NCBI RefSeq assembly: GCF_000219625.1
Contig: NC_018217.1
Location: forward strand, 3,348,001-3,412,000
Length of the DNA stretch: 64,000 bases
DNA from: Zymoseptoria tritici IPO323
Lineage: Eukaryota > Ascomycota > Dothideomycetes > Mycosphaerellales > Mycosphaerellaceae
Reading direction: 5' to 3'
Below are positions 58,572-64,000 of the stretch, in pieces (position 1 is the stretch's first letter; each line of letters starts with the position of its first letter). The notes beneath the pieces are model-generated. The model was not told the origin of the DNA. It saw only the letters and a list, made by a program, of their open reading frames with translations, and did no database searches. Both the position numbers and the translations under genes were made by a program.

Positions 58572-59522
58572 TCAAAGGCCCTCCATCGCCTTCATGTCTA
58601 CCACGATGAAATACGCCAGGCAACAGACACTGATGAACAACGCCGCTGGCCAAACGACCTTCCTCGTCATTGCAAAGAACGCCCGATTCCAGCGCCTCGC
58701 TCTCCCGGCGACAAATTGCTCCGAGTTGTTCACATGTGGAAATGGACAATCCGGTTTCGGAAGGTCAAGAAAGCGGCAGAGCGGCTCCCAGCCGTCACCG
58801 ATATTGTAGTGCAGAAGCCGTTCAGGAGGGACCAAGCTCTTCACGGCGGCGTAGTGGTCGAGAAACGCCTGTCGTTCGCCCCGAGGAGCAATTCTCCGCC
58901 GAAGTTGGTGTTGGAAGGAGTGGTACTTCCACCATGGTCCGATGACCTCCTGAAGAAGTACCGATCAGTCTCGTTGTTCGACGCTATCGTAACATCACAA
59001 GCAGATCAGCAACTCACTGGTTCCCAAGGCGCAAGCCACTCAAACGATCGCCATTGGTACGCCTTGTCCACGGAGTTCTTCATCGACTCCAGCCAGGCGT
59101 CCACATTCCGCATGGTCAGGATGACTTTTGCGTTTGGGTACGCTTTGATAAGATCCTCGGCGACCAACGTGCCGGGAAAATTGCTCGAGACGTTGTAGTT
59201 TCCCAGAAGCTTGTTGTACTCTCTCGGCCCGAAGGGTTCGCCTTCGTGGTAGTACTTTGCACGCAACGCTTCTTCCCACAAAGGATAGAGTTCGGGGAAC
59301 TCGTCCATCATCTGGCCGTGACTGTTGGGGAGAAGGCTTCGTCAGTCTTGGAGCAGCTGATGTCATGCCGTGGAATTCTGCGTACAAACATCTGTAGCCA
59401 ATCTTGCCGAGAGCTGTTCGCAGAGAGATGATTCCGGTTCGTGGCATGCCGAGAATGAGGATTTGCATTTCCATGGGGTCGGGGTGATCGGGGACCTGGT
59501 CGATCAGTCGACTGTTGGCCAT
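58572..59522 (-). CDS. Sulfotransferase-like P-loop protein with C-terminal membrane segment
   Basis: Exons (minus) are 59522-59386, 59321-59018 and 58949-58572; 272 aa. An upstream in-frame ATG at 59555 is possible. The P-loop/5'-phosphosulfate loop is ILILGMPRTGIISLRTAL. Exon joins give GKIGYRCFHGQMMDEFPELY and FEWLAPWEPEVIGPWWKYHS. The 3'-phosphate region VILTMRNVDAWLESM and the end GDGWEPLCRFLDLPKPDCPF fit the fungal Sulfotransfer_4-type family. The last 30 residues contain a hydrophobic segment (VVWPAALFISVCCLAYFIVV) that would tail-anchor the protein. The reaction of most such fungal proteins is unknown, so sulfation of a metabolite is only a possibility. It is divergent from the CmcJ-like gene. 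Confidence 0.85.
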
Positions 59523-60214
59523 TGCTGCAGCTCTGTTCGACTGGTAGCGGTGCATTGCTCTGGGAAAGTTGGGTCGTGAGTCGAAACGGCGACCGAGTCG
59601 AGACAATGAGTTGGATCGAAGGTGTGGATCGTGTTAGTGTCGGCCTGCTGCGTGATTATGCACTGCACATCACACAGAGCCGTGGGAGTCGCTGTGCCGA
59701 TAAATTGCCGAATCCGGAAAGCGAACGAAGTCTGTAGGATGCATTGAGGAAATGCTCGGTCCTTGCGAGTTCTCCAAAGGATCAAGGTGCCTTGAGCCTT
59801 GGAAGTAGCCGTGTGATCCATCGGTGTCCCGTGGGGCATCTCTGTTTGAAAGCAGACTATTCACCTGTCAATCCTGATCGTCCGGGCGGACACGGACACG
59901 GACACGGACATGGACACGGACACGGACACGGACTCGTCGAGCTGCGTTTGACATTCGTGAACACTGCCTCTCGTGTGGAGGATGGTGGATTTTCCATCAT
60001 TCTCCGACAGCACCGATAGCAACGATGCGATCCGATGGGTGTTGACAGTTATAGCATCCGCGGTAAAGCTGAACAGTAGAGTGGCGGCAGCTCCTTTCCA
60101 TGAGTCCCATAGCGTCGGTCTGGTCAGTAAAGCGGCCATATCTACCATTCGTACCAGCAAAACTTCGTGCTCTCTCGTTCCAAGCCAGGTCCTGCAATCT
60201 CTGCATCCAAAGCC
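59523..60214. promoter_or_regulatory. Divergent promoter of sulfotransferase-like and CmcJ-like genes
   Basis: A 692-bp shared upstream region. It holds GTCCG-GG-CGGAC (59880-59891) immediately followed by the CGGACA array. No gene is supported inside. Confidence 0.4.
59887..59934. repeat. CGGACA hexamer array, eight units
   Basis: Eight contiguous 6-bp units read CGGACA, with one TGGACA (unit 5) and a final CGGACT. Each carries a CGG half-site at 6-bp spacing. It sits in the middle of a divergent promoter. Confidence 0.95.
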
Positions 60215-61159
60215 ATGACCACTGCGATTGAAGCCATGACCACTGCGACTGAAGCCATGTCCGTTCAGGGCTCTCCAATCCATCCACACACGACTGGGCG
60301 GATAGAGCTGGTGAATGGCACGAACGATGGCGCGTCAGCATTTATTGATCCGTCCACGGGTCATACGAACCTGAATCCTAAGAAGATTCACCACGTCGAC
60401 CTGTACAATATTCGAGAGCAACATCCGCCAGCGGCACTGGCCACCGAAGGTTACCAGTTCTCCGAATACCCGACCATGCTCACCGAACAACAATTCATGA
60501 GCTACCAGTCCACCGCCGGCAAACAATTCATTCAAGACGCGTACTGGCCCGAAGTGCGCCGCCTGATCGAGACCACCCTTCCTTCCGCCGCCCGAGTCGT
60601 CCCGTGGCACTTCAGTGTGCGCAACGCCATGCCAGGCTACCATCCCGATGAAGTCTTCTTCATGAAAACGGGCGTCGCCCAGCCCCAAGCGAACCTCCAC
60701 TCCGACAACGACCACGTCACCGCAGCGGCGCATCTAGTCCGGATCTTCGGCGAAGAGGCGGCTGCCGAGCTGCTCACCAAGTACAAGCGCTGGTGCATGG
60801 TTAACACCTGGCGGCCGATCGGCGAACCCGTGCAGTCCTGGCCACTAGTGATTGTCGACCACAGCAAAGTGTCCAACTGGCAGTACGAGACGCACGTGAC
60901 GAAGATCCATCGCAGTAACGACTCGTCGTACTACAAGAAGTATGACAACTTTCTCAAGCACGATCCGGATTATGTTTATCGGTATGTGAGTCGGCACGCG
61001 CCGGACGAGGTCATCATGTTCCGCGACTACGATTCGAGGAAGGATCGGTACAGAGGAACGCCGCATGGGGCGTTTCAGGATGATCGGACGCCGGCGGATG
61101 CGCCGCCTCGCAGGAGCATCGAGGTGAGGTGTTTCGTGTTCTTCGAGGAGGATAATTGA
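60215..61159 (+). CDS. CmcJ/AsaB-type oxidoreductase (hydroxylase/desaturase)
   Basis: 314 aa from ATG 60215; in-frame ATGs at 60236 and 60257 are alternatives because the first 42 bp is a 21-bp direct repeat (MTTAIEA, MTTATEA). There is no intron. Family blocks are RIELVNGTNDGAS, HHVDLYNIREQHPPAA, VPWHFSVRNAMPGYHP, ANLHSDNDHVTAAAHLVRIF (His-x-Asp pair suited to iron), WRPIGEPVQSWPLVIVDHSK, YYKKYDNFLKHDPDYVYRY and FRDYDSRKDRYRGTPHGAFQ with the final RSIEVRCFVFFEEDN. Relatives include AsaB of aspergillic acid synthesis and CTB9 of cercosporin synthesis, generally treated as 2-oxoglutarate/iron-type oxidations of small molecules. An inverted relic of its 3' end lies at 61265-61375. A tailoring role in a local pathway is inferred. 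Confidence 0.87.
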   Translation: MTTAIEAMTTATEAMSVQGSPIHPHTTGRIELVNGTNDGASAFIDPSTGHTNLNPKKIHHVDLYNIREQHPPAALATEGYQFSEYPTMLTEQQFMSYQSTAGKQFIQDAYWPEVRRLIETTLPSAARVVPWHFSVRNAMPGYHPDEVFFMKTGVAQPQANLHSDNDHVTAAAHLVRIFGEEAAAELLTKYKRWCMVNTWRPIGEPVQSWPLVIVDHSKVSNWQYETHVTKIHRSNDSSYYKKYDNFLKHDPDYVYRYVSRHAPDEVIMFRDYDSRKDRYRGTPHGAFQDDRTPADAPPRRSIEVRCFVFFEEDN

Positions 61160-61264
61160 AAGAGGACTAGAAGACGATGGCTGAGGTGGGTCCCTCGGTC
61201 GAGGTTGATGTGAGATGGGTCAACAAAAACTTCAGCCTGAGGCACGACTCACATTCTTTTTCCC

Positions 61265-61375
61265 TTACCTCACCTCAATATACCTGCGAGACAGCGCCTC
61301 CATCGAGGTTGCATCGTATCGAAACGCTCCATATGCGGCGCCCGTCTCTGACGGTCATTTCTTGAATCGTATTCG
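61265..61375 (-). pseudogene. Inverted relic of CmcJ-like gene 3' end
   Basis: Minus-strand translation EYDSRNDRQRRAPHMERFDT followed by MQPRWRRCLAG parallels RDYDSRKDRYRGTPHGAFQD and APPRRSI of the CmcJ-like protein. The DNA also matches (CGCGAATACGATTCAAG versus CGCGACTACGATTCGAG; CTCGCAGG..ATTGAGGTGAGG versus CTCGCAGG..ATCGAGGTGAGG). Only the last third of the gene remains. It lies about 100 bp beyond the intact gene in inverted orientation. Confidence 0.65.
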
Positions 61376-61399
61376 CGGAAATAACAACCTGAGAATGTG

Positions 61400-61550
61400 C
61401 CATCCGAGCGCTCCTCCAAGACACCCTCGCCGGAGTCCATCTTTGCGCCGTATTGAGACCTGTAGCACCCCACGCCAAAGTACTGCACATGAGAGGCTTG
61501 ACTCCGTAGAGCTCGCCTTGGGCCCGACGGCCATGCCATCTTCGTCGTAG
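61400..61550 (+). pseudogene. Relic of RTA1 gene 3' end
   Basis: 61480-61550 encodes STAHERLDSVELALGPTAMP then SSS and stop. It aligns with [20 protein letters not shown] and SSP-stop of the intact RTA1 protein at 56904-58176. The preceding DNA (GACACCCTCGCCGGAGTCCA, CATCTTTGCGCCG) aligns with exon 6 of RTA1 (GACACTCTCGCCGACACGAA, GAGTTTGCGCCGC). The rest of the gene is gone. Confidence 0.65.
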
Positions 61551-63919
61551 CGTCCGAGGCTACCTCTGCATGACGTGAAGTGATGTAGAGCGAAGAGGCG
61601 GCCTTCGATTCATTCCACTCGATCAACTGCTACGCCGAGAGACCATCGTGGGAGAGAGCAATACGTACGAAGCCCAAAGCGACGGACGCCATGCCGAGGA
61701 TGAGGGAGATCTCGGTAAGCTTCATCGTGATTCTTGCCCTTGGGCTTTGTGAGGCAATTTCCGAAAACGCACAGGAGACGGGAGTGGAAGTGGAAGAACA
61801 TCGGCGAAAGGTTACGAGGTTGCTCCGAGTATTTTTGAGACTGGAAGTGCCGTATAAGGAGGCTTGAGTGCCGGCTGAGCACTGCATCCGTTCTTGCGAG
61901 CTGGTCGAGGGCGGGCCATGCCAGGAGCGAATGCGTGGCCAGGTATGGAGCGGCGTTCATCGAGAGATCCACAAGAACGCGATGTATTGGGATGTCAGAA
62001 TAGAAAGGCTTGCCGCCCACGATGATGCGATCGATATCCGCAATGTTGCCGTCTTGATATGTAAGTCTTCCGTCTCCGAGTATCCATAGCTGACGGCACA
62101 GCGCTCTAGAAGGAAGAAAGGTAAACCGTCGACTTCCTCGTGTATATCATCTCCGTGGACTGCTGGTATGCGAGCGAGAGTTCCGCAACCGCCAACTTGG
62201 TCAAATAAGTGTTCTTCAAACCACGTTTTGGTACTGGAAGTCTTATCGATCTTTTGGAATCTGGCTTACCGTGGCTCACGAAACATTACGTCGCTCGGGA
62301 TACTCGGGATCTTTCCTCCGTTTATGTCCGCCAAGTCGCCGACCGTCCCTTTTCACCGTTCTTGCCCACCGTACAAATACAAATTACGATTTTCGACCTG
62401 AATTCTCGCCGGAGCGTCCGCAGTCTCCTAGTCTCGAGCGCTACGTCTTGCTCGGCACCACGTCTGCATTCTCTCTCGCTGCAAGTTCTTGTCCGCCGCC
62501 GTTCTTTCCACGGCCTTTGAGATTAATGCGCGCGCCTCGGCTCGGAATGGTGCGAGTGCAGAGGTATGGATCGAGCTTTTCTGATGTTGCGCCAAGTTCT
62601 AGCTGACTGGTGGTGGCAGTATCAATGAGCTTGGCCATTCACCATATTATACCAGCATCTCCAAAGTCGATGCTTGGGGATTTCAATGTCCATATGCATG
62701 CCGAGAAGGCTGGAGCGTCAAAGACCTTGCTTGTACGCGATATCATGCTTCGATCGTGCCGGAATGGTACTTCGCCTTTCAGCGGTGGAGATTCGCTCTT
62801 AGCATTGCGATTCCTCCTGCGAAAGCGGAAGGAAAAATGCGGAATGCATCAAAGCTTTCGACTGAATTCTTTCACTGACCGCGCCGATGACATCGAGGTC
62901 GTGCAGCTGTGGTCTGCATGAGAGCTCGAGCTGCAATTGCTCCTCCGTGGCGCCTCGATGACTTTCGTGTGTTGTTGATGCGAATGCAACATGCCCTGCG
63001 AATATAGCTGGCAGCGTCTCGAGCATCTTCCGCGCCGTTTTTCCACAGGACTGCGTCGTCGGCAGCATGGTCTTTACGGGGAGCGATTTAATGGTCAATG
63101 TGATGGCTCCACAAAGAGGCCGTCGAGATGTTTGATTGCACAAAGGAAAGGCGGAGTTCCATTTCTGCTATTGCCAAGATCACCTGACCATGGTCACATG
63201 ATCAGATTTCCTAGTTCAAGTTCCAAGTCTCGTCGTTGGCCAACGGGATTCATTGCTGGGTGAGCTGCGTCGTGGCATACCTTTGTACTGTCTTCGTCTC
63301 GAGCCCGGTGGTGGAAGCCTTCTGTTTTGGTGTGTTGAAGTACAAGGTCGGCTTGCCCAACGACGTGCCAAGCATGAAGGTGCTGTGTGGCAACAACAAT
63401 GTTCGGATATGGACTTTTCGAACTTCACGGGTCACTTCAGAGTACGCTGAAGAGGAGGCAGTAGATGAAGCTGAGCCGTAGCACGGACAGCGTACCTACT
63501 TGACCACCAGTGCGGCGAACATTGATTGTCTCGTCCAGAGGAAATCCCTCTAGCAGTCCAGCTTGATCATCGAAACTGGCCAAAAAGTGTGCACAGCGTG
63601 CACAGAAGCGTGGTACCAGCGTCGGCGAAGTCCTGAACACTTGCTTGCGTTGTGGCAGTGAAGACCAGTGTGCAAGGACGACGGGCAAGACGGGAAAGAG
63701 AATGGGAACACCAAAAAGATTGTCAAAAAAGATATTCCTGAACAGGAGGGGACTGGAGGAAGTTAGATTGTGTAAGGTAACGGAACTAGAGTAATACTCA
63801 CTTCGAACCCTAGTTGAGGTTAGAAAAGGGATTTGATCCACGAGGTTGAAACAACATACCCTGCGGCTGGTAAATGTGTTAGCTTTAAGTCGACGTCGAG
63901 GAGACAGTAGATACCACTT

Positions 63920-64000
63920 ACGCAAAGCCCATGAGAATACGCCCGGACTGGTGTCTGGGAAGCTAGAGCTTGAGTCACACGCCATAACCACTCGGCCACC
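63920..64000 (-). tRNA. tRNA-Leu(CAA)-like 5' half, cut by window edge
   Basis: The minus strand from 64000 reads GGTGGCCGAGTGGTTATGGC then GTGTGACTCAAG, matching the D arm (A box) and anticodon loop CAA of fungal tRNA-Leu. The first five acceptor bases would lie beyond the window. A clean 3' half (variable arm, GGTTCGAATCC) is not found within about 100 bp, so it may be a tRNA with a long intron, a fragment or a pseudogene. Confidence 0.35.

Larger units (their letters stand above)
61160..64000. other. Right-edge intergenic region with gene relics
   Basis: 61265-61550 holds relics of two neighbours, listed separately. From 61,560 to 63,920 no gene is supported. ORFs of 60-185 aa overlap on both strands, lack domains and would need non-standard introns. 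A minus-strand stretch near 63,770-63,480 (FFDNLFGVPILFPVLPVVLA) is hydrophobic but cannot be joined to a start convincingly. Confidence 0.45.

Noticed and set aside
61670..61726. Minus-strand signal-like peptide MKLTEISLILGMASVALGF with a GTACGT donor
   Set aside because: The only nearby acceptor gives a 42-nt intron, and the next frame runs antisense through the RTA1 and CmcJ relics, so a real gene is unlikely.
63437..63991. 184-aa minus ORF at the right edge
   Set aside because: Contains several strong donor and acceptor sites and a tRNA-like start; no splice model gave a recognisable protein.

Overview
This is a filamentous ascomycete chromosome segment. Genes have many short GT-AG introns (48-112 nt) with CTAAC/CTGAC-type branch points. 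Products include Zn2Cys6 regulators, RTA1, HET, DUF3112 and RGS-LOV proteins, which are typical of Pezizomycotina. The transposons carry TGG-to-TAG and CAA-to-TAA changes, the mark of repeat-induced point mutation (RIP). The small-secreted-protein style and gene content suggest Dothideomycetes, perhaps Mycosphaerellales, but the species cannot be fixed from sequence alone. All exon models were worked out by hand from splice sites and reading frame; none has transcript support.

Layout. 0.8-7 kb: a GH125 exo-mannosidase and a secreted type-B carboxylesterase with N-terminal Cys-rich modules, separated by repeat-bearing intergenic DNA. 6,990-11,035: a decayed PIF/Harbinger DNA transposon with TTA target duplications, inserted 18 bp after the esterase stop codon and itself carrying a nested tRNA-like insertion. 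12-14.2 kb: an RGS-LOV blue-light receptor on the minus strand. 17,054-23,281: a RIP-damaged Ty1/copia element with near-identical 121-bp LTRs and a GGCTC target duplication. 23.6-42.7 kb: a mostly housekeeping stretch with a secreted apple-like protein, an F-box/RCC1 protein, a DUF3112 membrane protein, a broken secreted-protein candidate, a Zn2Cys6 regulator, an NTF2-like secreted protein, a truncated terpene-synthase-like gene, a proline-rich protein, triosephosphate isomerase and importin beta-1.

43.4-45.6 kb holds a broken protein-kinase fragment and a 5'-incomplete HET-type gene. 45.9-61.2 kb looks like a compact metabolic and export locus: an ABCC transporter divergent from a citrate-synthase-family enzyme, a second Zn2Cys6 regulator, an RTA1 membrane protein, a sulfotransferase-like P-loop enzyme and a divergent CmcJ/AsaB-type oxidoreductase. 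Degenerate copies of the 3' ends of the RTA1 and CmcJ-like genes lie back to back at 61.27-61.55 kb, showing past duplication and rearrangement here. No PKS, NRPS or fatty-acid synthase lies in the window, so a biosynthetic role for the locus is inference.

The last 2.4 kb hold no gene that can be supported, apart from a tRNA-Leu-like half gene running off the right edge.
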